From Simmondsia chinensis (taxonomy: Eukaryota; Streptophyta; Magnoliopsida; Caryophyllales; Simmondsiaceae): 64,000 nt of DNA. Position 1 is the stretch's first letter; every line of letters starts with the position of its first letter. The notes beneath the pieces are model-generated. The model did no database searches and had not been told where the DNA came from. It was given only the letters and a program-made list of their open reading frames with translations. The stretch covers positions 10,238,637-10,302,636 of the forward strand of contig JAGTTD010000003.1 in NCBI GenBank assembly GCA_018398585.1, read 5' to 3'. Of this stretch, positions 9,907-23,024 are shown piece after piece. The position numbers and the translations under genes were made by a program.

Positions 9907-12900
9907 ATCCACGTAAATTAGAAGATAATTCACATAATATTTTTCAATATTTTTCACATAAAAGCACACATCATGTATTGATATGGTAAATCCATTTTTG
10001 GTCATGAACTGGTCAAAACATCTATACCACTGCCTAACGGACTGCTTTAAATCATATAGAGATTTTCTCAACCTACGTACTTTGTCTTCTTTTCTTGGTT
10101 CTAAAAAGCCCTCAGGTTGGGCTAATATATATCTCCTACCCTAATTCCTCGTGTACAAAGTTTGTGGTTACATCCATTTGCTCTACGTTCAGTTCATACT
10201 TTATAGTTAAAGCCATTAGAACCCTAATGATTGTGTGCTTTACTATTAGTGAAAAAAAAAATCTCATTGTAGTCAATGCCTTATCTTTGGGTAAAACCCT
10301 TTACTACCAACCCAGCCTTCAATCTAGGCTTCTGTGATGATGCGTTAGACTCTTTGAGCTTCAAGACCCATGTAGACCCTACTAGTTTCTTACCGACTGG
10401 TTTTGGTACTAGAGTTCAGGTTTGATTTTTCTTTAAAGATTCCATCTCAGCCATCATAGCATTCAACCAGTCTATTGAATGCTGGTTGTTAACTGCTTCT
10501 TCAAAGGTCAAAGGTTCTGATTCAACATATTCTAAAGCAGTGTTTAAGGCATATGCTATGCAATCAGCATACCCCAATCTATTTATTGGTCTAATATCTC
10601 TCATAACTCTATCTCTAGCTAACTGGTAGTTATCTAGGTCATTTTCAGCTATGACATCCTCATCAGTGCTCCTATCAGCACTTGTTCCAAGTTAGGTTCT
10701 ATCTAGTTATTCTCAATATTAGCTCCTGTTTCTAGTTCAGGTCTAGTTTGGTAACTGGGTTAAGTGGATTAACTTCAAATTTATAGCTATATGTATCAAA
10801 TTTCCTAGTTTTAGGTACCTTATTATTATCTTATGTTAAGTAGGACATGTTTGTTTGATTAAAGGTAACATCTCTACTTATAATAATCTTGATTCTATTT
10901 AAGGTAACATCTCTACTTATAAGAATCTTGATTCTATTTCCAACTTTGATACCTATCCTTGACCTTAACATCATCAGGATAACCTATAAAGACTCATTTT
11001 GCAGCTCTAGGTTCTAATTTGCCCTCAGATTGATGGGTATAAGCAGCACAAGCAAATACTCTGAGGGTTGAGTAGTCAGCAGGTTTACCTAACCACATTT
11101 CTTTAGGTGTCTTAAATTCAATACCAATAGAGGGTGTTCTCTTGATTAAGTAACATGCTGGTTTAACAGCCTCCCCTAAAACTATTTACCTAAGCTTGAG
11201 GAAAACAACGTACACCTACCCCTATGAAGTAAGGTTCGATTCATTCTTTCAGCAACCCCATTTTGTTGAGATGTCCCCTTAACAGTGTTATGGCGTTTTA
11301 TATCTTTTTGTCACACATTTCTTAAACTCATAGTATATATATTCCAGTCCATTATATGTTCTCAAAATCATAATTTTTCTTCCTGTTTGATTTTCTATCA
11401 TATTTTTCCATTTCATAATGTTGGAAAACAATCATCTTTGTTTTTCATTAAGAAAATCCAAACCTTACGCAAAAAGTCATCAACAATGGACAAGAAATAC
11501 GAAGCTCCACCTAATGTGGTGACCCTAGATTGTCCCCACAGATCTGAGTGTATATAATCCAAAGGACCATTAGTTGTGTGTATAACAGTTTTAAATGCCA
11601 AATAATGGTGTTTAACAAAAATAAAAGATTAGCAGAAATCCAATTTAGAAATAGTATCACCACATAACAATCCATGCTTAGACAGTTCGCACAATACACG
11701 TTCAGATACATGGCCTAAGCATTTGTGCCATAAATTTGTAAGATCAAGTTTAATAGTTACATGTGATTCACCTACGACAATCTGACCTTTCGACACATAT
11801 AATCCATTCTTAATTTCACCCTTTAAGGCCCCTAATGACTCTTTCATTATCTTTAGTTCACCCTTAACACCCCTAAATGTCAACCCCCTAAGGTCCAACT
11901 ATTTTAATGAAATTAGGTTACTGCGTAAGTCAGGCACAAGTTTAACATTCTCAAGCACATACACTGTTCCATTGGTCAATTTAATTTTGACAGATCTAAT
12001 TCCAGCTACCTTATAGCCATGGTTATCTCCCAGCAATACCCTTCCCCCATTCAATGGTCTATGATTAATAAAAGTTAGCCTGATTTGTGGTCATATGAAA
12101 GCTACAGCCAGAATCTAATACCCACTCATGTTCTATATCATCATACTTAACATGTAACATACTAGCATGCTTAGATTCATCACATACAGTACTCACATCA
12201 TTCAAATTAGACGAAACAAGAAGAACTTCAACATGATCAGAATCAAATGACACAACATTATAAACTGACCTTTGAGACTTATTCTTTTATGGACAGTTTC
12301 TCTTCATGTAACCTAATTTGTTGCATTCATAACATTTAGCCTTTGATAAGTCCTTTCTACCTCTAGACGTAGAATGGTGTTTGCTCTTAGATCGTTTCTT
12401 TTTACCATTTCCCTCGCTATTGTTTGTTCTACCCCTTACATTCAAGCCTTCACCACTACTGTTATGGTTCTGGTACTTCCCCTGTCTTTTTAATTCCAGG
12501 ATCTTACTCCTAAGGACCTGAGTAACCTTTGTTGCACTTATTTTCTATTTTCAATACCTAAGTGTGTCCTTAAAGGCTCTCACATATTTAGGTAGGGCAC
12601 ATAACAGTATCACAGCATGGACCTCATTCTCTAGGATTGCATTCCTATTTTTTAGGTCCTAGAGAATCCTATTTAATTCATCTAGAGTCATCTAGACGTA
12701 TGTTCTCATCCATTCTATATGTAAGGAACTTCTCCATATAAAGGAAGCTATTAGATAGGGACTCATTCTTATAGATCTCCTTTAGTTTCTCCCATATTTT
12801 GGCCACTGTAGTTTCAGCAGATATAAGAGGCAAAATATTATAATCAATGCAGATAACAAGAGAACCATACGCACTGTGCTCGATTTCTGCCTTGTTCTTC

Positions 12901-13084
12901 TCTATCAGATGAGAAGGTTGCTTGTCATGAGGCAGAAGTGCGGCTCCCACACCTTGGGACATCTCGAGTGCCTTGGTCTTGATCTTCCATAGAGCAAAAT
13001 CATTCTTCCCATCAAACTTCTCAATCTCAAGTTTAGCCTACATTTTTTTAAGAACTTTTCCTAACTAATAGCTTTGATACCACT

Positions 13085-13773
13085 TGTTAGGTTTTAAATC
13101 ATGGAAAACTGTTTCGGAAAGTTGTATTTCTAGCCTAATTTTGAGATCGAGTTACAACGGATGATAGAAGAAGTAAATCAAATGAAAAACGAAAGTAACA
13201 ACACACGAGTTACGTGGTTCAACCCTAAATGGTCTACATCCACGATCCCCCCTATCACTAGAGAGGCCGACCATTATTATTACCAACCAAAATTGCTTAC
13301 AAATTATAAGCCATATCACAACCTAAGCTACGAATACAAACACTTTTCGTCCTAAAATTTTAAGAACAAAAGCTTAAAGAGAGGATCAGAAGGCCAAAAA
13401 TGGTTCACACCACCATAGATCCTTATACATGAGAAATGTGGGAAGCAGTTGTAGAGGAAAAACCCTAGAAATCTCTCAGTTTTGGGAAGAAGAAAGGGAA
13501 ACCGTGTGATATCAAAATGCACAAGGCCACAAATACCCCTTTTTATACTCCCACTAGCTATCCATGTGCAACCATCAAGGCTTAATATCCACCCTCCCTT
13601 TTGCTTTAATCAACAGTCAAAAAAGGACCCAAACACTTTGGGCTCCTCAAATGCTGACATGTGACACAATCTTCTCTCTCTATTCAAATATTTTAACCGG
13701 TACAAATAGCTTCCCAAGCAAGCCATAAAGGACAAGAGATTTACAGCTGTGATTTTGGCAGTGATAAATCTAG
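13085..13773 (-). repeat. Copia 5' LTR, inner part
   Basis: Begins on the plus strand with TGTTAGGTTTTAAATC next to the primer-binding site and runs to the MULE insertion point. Positions 13,430-13,773 align with the 3' LTR at 6,595-6,950. The outer part of this LTR resumes at 37,196, beyond the MULE. Confidence 0.8.
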
Positions 13774-13930
13774 GGGAAATCGTACAAACTAGACCCCCCT
13801 CCCTAAGTTTAATCTTTTTCCTACCCCTCTTTCCCTAAACCAACCACTTTGGACAATTTGTCTCCTTTCACTTTACACACCCCCCCCCCCCCCCCCCCCA
13901 CGTCCACTCTCTCTCTCCCCTTCTCTCCCC
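13774..13930 (+). repeat. Left terminal inverted repeat of the MULE
   Basis: About 90 bp align with the inverted right end (identity judged roughly 75% by eye), followed by pyrimidine-rich sequence that mirrors the purine-rich right end. A pure C run lies at 13,881-13,899. The exact inner limit of the TIR is unclear. Confidence 0.7.
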
Positions 13931-14050
13931 TCATTTAATGCAAAGGGACAACTTTTTTTACTTTTTGTCAACTATGTTGCTTTTCATTCTCTCCCTCCCT
14001 TCTCTTCCCACCCGCTTTTCTTCCTTTTCTCATCTCTCATTCTCTCTTCT

Positions 14051-14238
14051 ATGTTCTTCTCTCATTTTGGAATCCCCGAGCTCCATTCTCAGCGTCCTGC
14101 GTGTTTCCTTGTCCTACTTGGGCCCTCAAAAGAAGAAGAAGAAGGCCTTGTAAGAATGGGTTTGAAGCATTATGGCATTGCGGTAGATCCAAGGTTGAGT
14201 CATTACACATTTCACGGTTGTCAGATCAGACATTGAAG
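14051..14238 (+). other. Possible 5' leader exon of the MURA transcript
   Basis: A non-repetitive segment between the TIR and array 1 ends in GAAG followed by a GTAAAATG donor at 14,239. The next acceptor lies just before the MURA start codon (GTTCACAG, ending at 16,441). The open frame here (MGLKHYGIAVDPR...) stops before the donor, so a 5' UTR exon is more likely than coding sequence. This mirrors the ULP gene, where an acceptor also directly precedes the start codon. Confidence 0.35.
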
Positions 14239-14295
14239 GTAAAATGATCATTTCATGCATTTGTCGTTAATGGATCTTTGTCATATGCTGTTAGT

Positions 14296-16440
14296 ATGTT
14301 ACAAGTCATTTATGGTGTATGATCAATCATACACCATGTATGAGTGGTGTAAATGGTGTATTATCATTTTGTGCTGATGTGTTTTAAGTCATTAGTGGTG
14401 TATGATTAATCATACATCGTGTATGATTGGTTTAAATAGTGTGAAATCATTTTGTCTGGGTGTGTTTCAAGTAATAAGTGGTGTATGATCAATCATATAC
14501 CGTGTATGATGGGTTTAAATGGTGTATTATCACGGTATATTGGTGTATGTTAAGTCATTATTGGTGTATGATTAATCATACATCGTGTATGATTGGTTTA
14601 AATGATGTAATATCATTTTTTGTTAGTTGTTTCAAGTCATTAATGGCGTATGATCAATCATACACGGTGTATGATTGGTTTAAATGGTGTAATATTAAGT
14701 TGTGTTGGTGTGTTTTAAGTCATTAGTGGTGTATGATTAATCATACACCGTGTATGATTGGTCATACACCATGTATGATGGGTTTAAATGGTGTGCAATC
14801 ATTTTCCCTTGGTGGATTTCAAGTAATTAGCCGTGTATGATTAATCATACAACGTGTATGATTGATGTAAATGGTGTAATATCATTTTTTGTTGGTTGTT
14901 TGAAGTCATTAATGGTACGTGATCAATCATAAACCGTGTATGATTGGTTTAAATGGTGTAATATCATATCTTGTTGGTTGTTTGAAGTCATTAATGGTTT
15001 TAACCCAAATCATACATCGTGTATAATTAGTTCAAATGGTGTGTGTTAAGTCATTAATGGTGTATGATCAATCGCCGTGTATGATGGGTTTAAATGGTGT
15101 GAAATTATTTTATCTTGGTGTGTTTCATGTAGTTAGTGGTGTATGATTAATCATACACCGTGTATGATGGCTTTAAATTATGTGAAATTATTTTGTGTTG
15201 GTGTGTTTCTAGCAATTAGTGGTGTATGATTGGTTTAAATGGTGTAATATCATGTTGTGTTGGTGTTTGTTAAGTCAATAATGGTGTATGATTAATCATA
15301 CACTGTGTATGATGGGTTTTAATGGTGTGAAATCATTTTCTCTTAGTGTGTTTCATGTAGTTAGTGGTGTATGATTAATCATATGCCGCGTATAATGGGT
15401 TTAAATAGTGTGCAATCATTTTGTGTTAGTGTGTTTCAAGTAATTAGTAGTGTATGATTAACCATACACCGTATATGATATGTTTTAATGGTGTATTATC
15501 ACGGTTTGTTGGTTGTTTCAAGTCATTAATAGTTGTAAACCAATCATACACCATGTATGATTGATTTAAATGGTGTAATATCATGTTGTGTTGGTTTGTT
15601 TTAAGTCATTAGTGGTGTATAATTAATCATATACCGTGTATGACGGGTTTAAATGGTGTGAAATCTTTTTATGTTGGTGTGTTTTCACTCACTAATGGTA
15701 TATGATCAACCATACACCATATATGATTGGTTTATGTGGTGTAATATCATGTTGTGTTGGTGTGTTTTAAGTCACTAATCGGTATAAATGGTGTAATATT
15801 ACATTTTTGTTGGTTGTTTCAATTTATTAATGATGTATGATTAATCATACATCGTGTATGATTGGTTTAAATTATGTAATATCAATCATACACCGTGTAT
15901 GATTGGTTTAAATTGTGTAATATCAATCATACACCGTGTATGATTGGTTTAAATGGTGTATTATCACGGTACGTTGGTGTGTGTTACATCATTAAGGGTG
16001 TATGATTAATCATACACTGCGTATGAATGGTCTAAATTGTGTAATATCAAGTTTTTGTTGTTGTTTCAAGCCACTAATGTTGTTTGATTTATCATACATC
16101 GTGTATGATTGATGTTAATGGTGTAATATCATATTCTTGTAAGTTGATTTAAGTCATTAATGGTGTATGATTAATCATACACCGTGTATGATTAGTTTAA
16201 ATTGTATAATATCATTTTTTGTTGGTTGTTTCAAGTCATTAATGGTGTATGACTAATCATACACCGTGTATGATTGATGTGAATGGTGTAATATCAATTT
16301 GTGTTGGTGTGTTTCAAGTCATTAGTGGTGTATGATTAATAATACACCGTGTATGATTGGTTTAAATGTTGTTCTTTCATTTTATCTTGGTGTCTTTCGT
16401 GTAATAAGTGGTGTAATATCATGTTATTTTCGTGTTCACA
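14296..16440 (+). repeat. Array 1: tandem 83-bp palindromic repeat, plus orientation
   Basis: About 25 degenerate copies of a roughly 83-bp unit. Each has GTGTATGAT, its reverse complement ATCATACAC, and GTGTATGAT again, followed by TTGGTTTAAATGGTGT and a spacer containing GTGTTTCAAGTCATTA. This array has the most divergent and partly shortened units. It lies between the putative leader exon donor (14,239) and the acceptor before the MURA start (16,441), so it is probably inside a 5' UTR intron, in the sense orientation. Confidence 0.9.
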
Positions 16441-16443
16441 GTA

Positions 16444-19400
16444 ATGGATGATGTTGCTATTGCATGTGTTCGGTACGGTGGTCACTTTAACGAGAGGGAA
16501 GAGTAAGTTGGTGGAAAATTGGATTTTGTTTTTGTGGATGAGAAGACTGACTTTGCTGGTTTGCAAAGGAATGTGGTGGAGTTGATGGGTGTTGAGGTGG
16601 ATGCAGGTTCGAAGATGCAATTTCAATTTCTTACCAGCATTTGGGACATTCCCTTTTATGATGTCAATAATGATAAGTCAGTTATGATTTGGAAGGCACT
16701 GGCAAAAGAAGATAGGGCGAAGCATACCTTGTTCGTTACTGTTGAGTCCACGGTTGATAGGAATCCTTACTTTGGTGAACAACAGAGTCCTATTCAAACA
16801 CTACCAGATGGTGATGAGAACAGTGATGGTTTGGACCCTGTGGTGCCTGATACTTTTGGTGGATGTATGGACCGGTAGAATATTTGCCCTAAAGACCCTC
16901 ATATTGTCGAGCCTGTAGTGGAACCAAATGTAGAACCCAGCGTTCAACCAAATGTCCAACCCGACATCCAAGCTACTATTGATCCTCATTATGATGATGA
17001 TGCTGGTTCCGGTGATGAGAAAAGCCGGATTGACGAGGTATATGGGCAGGTCAGGATGGTTGAGATAATTGAGGTGAATCAAATATTTAAGTCGAAGAAG
17101 GATTTGTTGACTAACTTGGCAGTAATTGCACTGAGGAAAAATTTTGAATTCAGGAGCTTCAAGTCTAACAAATCTTTAACGGTTGTTTGTTGTGTGCAAG
17201 AGGGTTGCACATGGAGGGTTCGAGCTATGTGTCTAGCAAATGGTGGGTATTGGATGGTTACAAAAGTTGAAAATAATCATACCCATCCTGCCGATCTCAC
17301 CACTATTAGACATAGGCAAGCAACTAGCTGGGTCGTCGGAGAATGTGTCCGTAAGAAACTTATCAACCTCGGAAGAGTGTTCAAACCACAGGATGTCATA
17401 GATGACATTCATAGTCGCTACGGTGTTGAGATCAACTACAGTGTTGCTTGGAGGGGTAAAGAGTTTGCATATGACAATGTCAGATTGGGTTCCCTCGAAC
17501 AATCATATGCAAACCTGCCTGCATATTTGCATGTTCTCTAGCAGACCAACCTCGGTACCATGTTTTATTTACAGACAGATGATGGAAGAAGATTTTAGTA
17601 CCTTTCCATTGCATTTGATGCTTCACTTAAAGGATTCCAGCTTTGCCGTCCTGTTGTGAGCATTGATGCAACGCATCTAAAGGGAAAATACCAGGGTGTT
17701 CTGTTCATGGCCGTTTGTCACGATGCCAATCAACAAATTTTCCCTATTGCTCTTGGTATTGGTGATTCAGAGAATGATGCATCGTGGCATTGGTTCCTCA
17801 GCCAGTTGAAGGAAGTTATTGGGGAGCCTATCGGCCATGTTATTGTATCTGATCGACATCAAAGCATCCAAAGAGTGGTGGAAGAAGTTTTCCCCAATGC
17901 ATTCCATGGTTTGTGCATGTACCACTTGCTGAACAACATGACATCCAAATTCAAAAGTAAAACAAAGCAGTTGGATTAGCACTACTACCAAACAGCTAAA
18001 GCATACAACCTTCAAGAGTTCCATACTTTGTTCTTCAGTTTATGTTGTGCTGCACCCGGAGCTAAAGAGTACTGGAGACCGTGGGATTGGAAAAGTGGAC
18101 TCGTTCCCACTCCCCCTGTCGTTGGTAAAACATAACAACAACAAACATATCGGAATCGATGAATACTGCTTCGGTTAAGGTGCATGATTATCCCATTACT
18201 GCCTTCATTGACGAGATTCGGCTACTATTGCAGAAGTGGTTTCATGATAGAAGAACCAAGGTTGAAGCTTACACCGATACAATGTCCCCCGACACTGATA
18301 AAAATTACAAGACAAATTGAAACTATCACAAATGATGACAGTAAATTTTGTTCTATTCATCATGTTCAATCCCGATTGCAACGCATGTTTATAAGGTTAT
18401 TATGTCCATGTGTTATTAAATGTACATGGTGCAATAATAAGGATAATGCTATATGATTAATCATACACCGTGTACGATTGTTTTTGATTGTGTGAAATCA
18501 ACTTGTGAATGATTACTTGAAGTAACTGGTGGCGTATGTTTAATCGTACACCATGTATGATTGATCATGATGGTGTGAAATCATTATCTCTTGGTGTGTT
18601 TTTATGTAATTATTGGTGTATGATTAACCACACACCGTGTATGATGGGTTTAAATGGTGTAATATCATATTGTGTTGGCATGTGAAATCAACTTGCGTGA
18701 GTATGTTTTATGTAAGTAGTGGTGTATGATCAATCATATACCGTGTATGATAGGTTTTAATGGTGTAAAATCAATTTGTTTTAGTGTGTTTTAAGTCATT
18801 AGTGGTGTATGGTCAATCATACACCATATATGATGTGTGTAAAGGGTGTAAATTCAACTTGTTTTAGTGTGTTACAACTAAGTAGTGATGTATGGTTTAT
18901 CATACACCGTGTATGATAGGTTTTAAGGGTGTAAAATCAACTTGTTTTAATATGTTTCAAGTAATTAGTGGTGGATGATCAATCATACACCGTGCATGAT
19001 TGGTTTTAATGGTGTAAAATTAACTTATTTTAGTGTGTTTTAAGTAATTAGTGGTGTATAATCAATCATACACAGTGTGTGATAGGTTTTAAGGGTATAA
19101 AATCAACTTGCTTTAGTGTTTTTTAAGTCATTAGTGGTGTATGATCAATCATACACCGTGTATGATTGGTCTTAATGGTGTAAAATTAACTTGTTTTTGT
19201 GTGTTTTAAGTAAATAGTGGTATATGATCAATCATACACAATGTATGATTAGTCTAAATGGTGTGAAATGAACTTGTTTTTGAGTGTTTTAAGTAAATAG
19301 TGGTGTATGATCAATCATACACCATGCATGATTGGTCTAAATGGTGTGAAATCAACTTGTTTTAGTGTATTTTAAGTAATTAGTGGTGTATGATCAATCA

Positions 19401-22400
19401 TACACCGTGTGTGATAAGTTTTAAGGGTGTAAAATCAACTTGCTTTAGTGTCTTTTAAGTCAGTGGTGTATGATCAATAATACACCGTGTATGATTGGTC
19501 TAAATGGTGTGAAATCAACTTGTTTGAGTGTGTTTTAAGTAATTAGTGGTGTTTGGTTAATCATACACCGTATATGATAGGTTTTAAGGGTGTAAAATCA
19601 ACTTGCTTTAGTGTCTTTTAAGTCATTAGTGGTATATGATCAATCATACACCATGTATGATTGGTCTAAATGGTGTGAAATCAACTTGTTTGAGTGTGTT
19701 TTAAGTAATTAGTGGTGTTTTGACAATCATACACCGTGTATGATTGGTTTAAAGGGTGTAAAATCAACTTGCTTTAGTGTGTTTTAAGTAATTAGTGGTG
19801 TACGATCAATCATAGACCATGTATGATTGGTTTAAATGGTGTGAAATCAACTTGTTTTAGTGTGTTTTAAGTAATTAGTGGTGCTCGGTTAATCATACAC
19901 CGTTTATGATAGGTTTTAAGGGTGTAAAATCAACTTGTGTTAGTGTCTTTTAAGTCATTAGTAGTGTATAATCAATCCTACACCGTGTATGATTTGTCTA
20001 AATGGTGTGAAATCAACTTGTTTGAGTGTGTTTTAAGTAATTAGTGGTGTTTGGTTAATCATACACTGTGTATAATAGGTTTTAAGGGTGTAAAACTAAC
20101 TTGCTTTAGTGTCTTTTAAGTCATTAGTGGTGTATGATCAATCATACACCGTGTGTGATTGGTCTAAATGGTGTGAAATCAATTTGTTTGAGTGTGTTTT
20201 AAGTAATTAGTGGTGTTTGGTAAATCATAACGCGTGTATGATGGGTTTAGAGGGTGTAAAATCTACATGTTTTAGTGCATTTTAATTAAATAGTGGTGTA
20301 CGATCAATCATACACCGTGTATGATCGGTCTAAATGATGTGAAATCAACTTGTTTCACTGTGTTTTAAGTAATTAGTGGTGTTTGGTTAGTCATACACCG
20401 TGTATGATGGGTTTAAAGGGTGTAAAATCAACTTGTTTTAGTGTGTCTTAAGTAAATAGTGGTGTATGATCAGTCATACACCGTGTATGATAGGGTTTTA
20501 AGGGTGTAAAATCAACTTGTTATAATGTGTTTCAAGTAATTAGTGGTGTATGATCAATCATACACCGTGTATAATTGGTCTTAATGGTTTAAAATCAACT
20601 TGTTTTAGTGTGTTTTAATAAATTAGTGGTGTTTGGTTAATCATATACCGTGTATGATGGGTTTAAAGGGTGTAAAATCAACTTGTTTTAGTGTGTTTTA
20701 AGTAAAGAGTATTATATGGTCAATCATACACCGTGTGTGCTAGATTTTAAGGGTGTAAAATCAACTTGCTTTAGTATCTTTTAAGTCATTAGTAGTATAT
20801 AATCAATCATACACCGTGTATGATTTGTCTAAATGGTGTGAAATCAACTTGTTTGAGTGTGTTTTAAGTAATTAGTGGTGTTTGGTTAATCATACACTAT
20901 GTATGATAGGTTTTAAGGGTGTAAAATTAACTTGCTTTAGTGTCTTTTAAGTCATTAGTGGTGTATGATCAATCATACACCGTGTATGATTGGTCTAAAT
21001 GGTGTGAAATCAACTTGTTTGAGTGTGTTTTAAGCAATTAGTGGTGTTTAGTTAATCATACAACGTGTATGATAAGTTTTAAGGGTGTAAAATCAACTTG
21101 CTTTAGTGTTTTTTAAGTCATTAGTGCTATATGATAAATCATACACCATGCTTGATTGGTCTAAATGGTGTGAAATCAACTTGTTTGAGTGTGTTTTAAG
21201 TAATTAGTGGTGTTTGGTTAATCATACACCGTGTATGATGGATTAAAGGGTGTAAAATCAACTTATTTTAGTGTGTTTTAAGTAAATAGTGGTATATGAT
21301 CATTCATACACCGTGTATGATTTGTCTAAATGGTCTGAAATCAACTTGTTTTAGTGTGTGTTAAGTAATTAGTGGTTTGATTAATCATACACAGTGTATG
21401 ATGGGTTTAAAGGGTGTAAAATTAACCTGTTTTTGTGTGTTTTAAGTAAATAGTGTTGTATGATCAATTATACACAGTGTGTGATAGGTTTTAAGGGTGT
21501 AAAATCAACTTGTTTTAATGTGTTTTATGTAAATAGTGGTGTATGATCAATCATATACCGTGTATGGTTGGTTTTAATGGTGTAAAATCGACTTGTTTTA
21601 TTGTCTTTTAAGTCATTAGTGGTGTATGATCAATCATACACCGTGTATGATTGGTCTAAATGATGTGAAATCAACTTGTTTGAGTGTGTTATAACTACTT
21701 ATGGTGTATGGTTAACCATACACCATGTATGATAGGTTTTAATGGTATAAAATCAACTTGTTTAGGTGAATTTCAAGTGATTAGTGGTGTATGTTTAACC
21801 ATATACCATATATGATAGGTTTTAGCGGTGTAAAATCAACTTGTTTAGGTGTGTTTCAAGTGATTAGTGGTGTATGTTTAACCATACACCTTGTATGATA
21901 GGTTTTAATGGTGTAAAGTGAACTTGTTTAGGTGTGTTTTAAGTGATTAGTGGTATATGGTGTGTTTCAAGTAATTAACAGTGTAAACTCAACTTCTTTT
22001 AGTGTGTATCAAGTGATTTGTGGTGTATGTTTTAACATACGTCATGTAAGATAGGTTTTAACGGTGTAAAATGAACTTGTTTAGGTGGGTTTCAAGTGAT
22101 TAGTGGTGTATGTTTGACAATACACCATGTTTGATAGGGTTTTAATGGTATTTAAGTCATTGGTAGTGTATGATCAAGCAAACACCGTGTATGATTGATC
22201 TTAATGGTGTAAAATCAACATTTTTAGTGTGTTACAACTAATTAGTGGTGTATGGTTAACCTCACTCCGTGTACGATAAGTCTTAAAGGTTTAAAATTAA
22301 CTTGTTTTTGTGTGTTTTAAGTAATTAGTGGTGTATGGTCGATCATACACTGTGTTTGATAGGTTTTAATGGTTTAAAATCAACTTGGTGTACTGTGTTT

Positions 22401-23024
22401 CAAGTACATTGTGGTGTATGATTAATCATTAATAATCCCTGCACTTTTAGACATGATAATTGCTGGTTTTGTTCTTTTTGTTTTGCATTACTATTATTAA
22501 TCGTGTGTGTTTATCTTTTATGCAATGCAGATTTTGCGAGCAGATGAGTATTACTTCGCTGTCATTGATGGAGATAAGAATTTTTGTGTTGATATGTCAC
22601 TTTTGACATGTACATGTTACAAGTTTCAGCTGGAGCAACTTCCATGTGAGCATGCGTTGGCGGTTGTAAGACACGGTCCTTATGGTCTGTACGATTTATG
22701 CTCGTTATATTATTCCCGAGATTATTGGTACGAGTCGTACAGAGGCGTCGTGTACCCGATGCCGCACATAAGTGATTGGTCTATCCGCATCATATATAAG
22801 AAATGAATCTCTTTCCACCCGATGTTCGAACCTCTTCCGGGAGGAGGAGGAAGAGGAGGATTCCTTCAGTCAGTGAGGAACGTGTACCGCAAAGGTGCAG
22901 TTGATGCAAAGAACATGGGCACAATCGATTAATGTGTAAAAATCCAATTACTTTGCACTCGAGTGGTGAAGGCATGTCTACAAACACCAGCAGTCACTCT
23001 TATCATGTCCCTCCTCTGAATTAA
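16444..23024 (+). pseudogene. MURA transposase of the MULE, decayed, intron filled by array 2
   Basis: The body starts at 16,444, just after an acceptor. The frame stays uninterrupted by frameshifts to about 18,130 but has five in-frame stops (16,504, 16,876, 17,539, 17,596, 17,977). Domains in order: a PB1-like N-terminus (KLDFVFVDEKTDFAGLQ), an acidic linker, the MuDR DNA-binding domain (about 17,060-17,300: CTWRVRAM...NNHTHP), and the MULE DDE transposase (about 17,650-18,000). The last shows the first Asp in VVSIDATHLKGKYQG, the second in VIVSDRHQS, and the CMYH pair after it. A +1 slip in a CAA tract precedes ISESMNTASVKVHDYP (18,150). After array 2, the last exon (22,530 on) has the SWIM finger CTCYKFQLEQLPCEHA. 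After another frameshift near 22,800 it has a CCHC knuckle (CKEHGHNRLMC). It would cut and insert the element if intact. Confidence 0.85.
18445..22435 (+). repeat. Array 2: 83-bp repeat in a MURA coding intron, dimeric higher-order units
   Basis: About 48 copies of the same unit, plus orientation, followed by a non-repetitive intron end and an acceptor (TGCAATGCAG, ending at 22,530). From about 19,480 to 21,250 two monomer types alternate, giving a period near 166 bp. One type contains ATTGGTCTAAATGGTGTGAA and TTTGAGTGTGTT. The other starts GTGTTTGGTTAATC and contains TTTTAAGGGTGTAAAAT and CTTTAGTGTCTTTTAAG. The splice acceptor and the SWIM exon behind it show that the array lies inside the gene. 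Confidence 0.9.

Larger units (their letters stand above)
7209..13043 (-). pseudogene. Copia gag-pol polyprotein, decayed and interrupted
   Basis: Read on the minus strand, the pieces follow Copia order. Gag (13,043-12,290) starts M-stop-AKLEIEKFDGKNDFALW, where the early stop looks like CAG to TAG. Its CCHC knuckle CYECNKLGYMKRNC has Tyr in place of His. The protease reads WVLDSGCSFHM (about 12,120). The GAG-pre-integrase reads LWHKCLGHVSE (11,800), and the integrase reads HSDLWGQSRV and SIVDDF (11,560-11,480). The reverse transcriptase reads SLYDLKQSVRQWYRCFDQF and ends LLIYVD at the SINE, resuming as DMLIASRCMIK. RNase H pieces are SIMYAMTCIRPD (9,340), then after the solo LTR GSPGKEHWNGIKWLLRYTKG (7,830), ALSTNEVVSCAL and EDNPADIETK (7,370). 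Multiple stops and frameshifts make it non-coding today. Confidence 0.85.

Noticed and set aside
14478..14726. Open frames rich in MVYDQSYTVYD-type repeats
   Set aside because: They are translations of the 83-bp repeat; similar frames appear wherever the array is regular.
18445..22435. Centromeric or chromosomal satellite
   Set aside because: All arrays are confined between the TIRs of one MULE and are separated by its exons.
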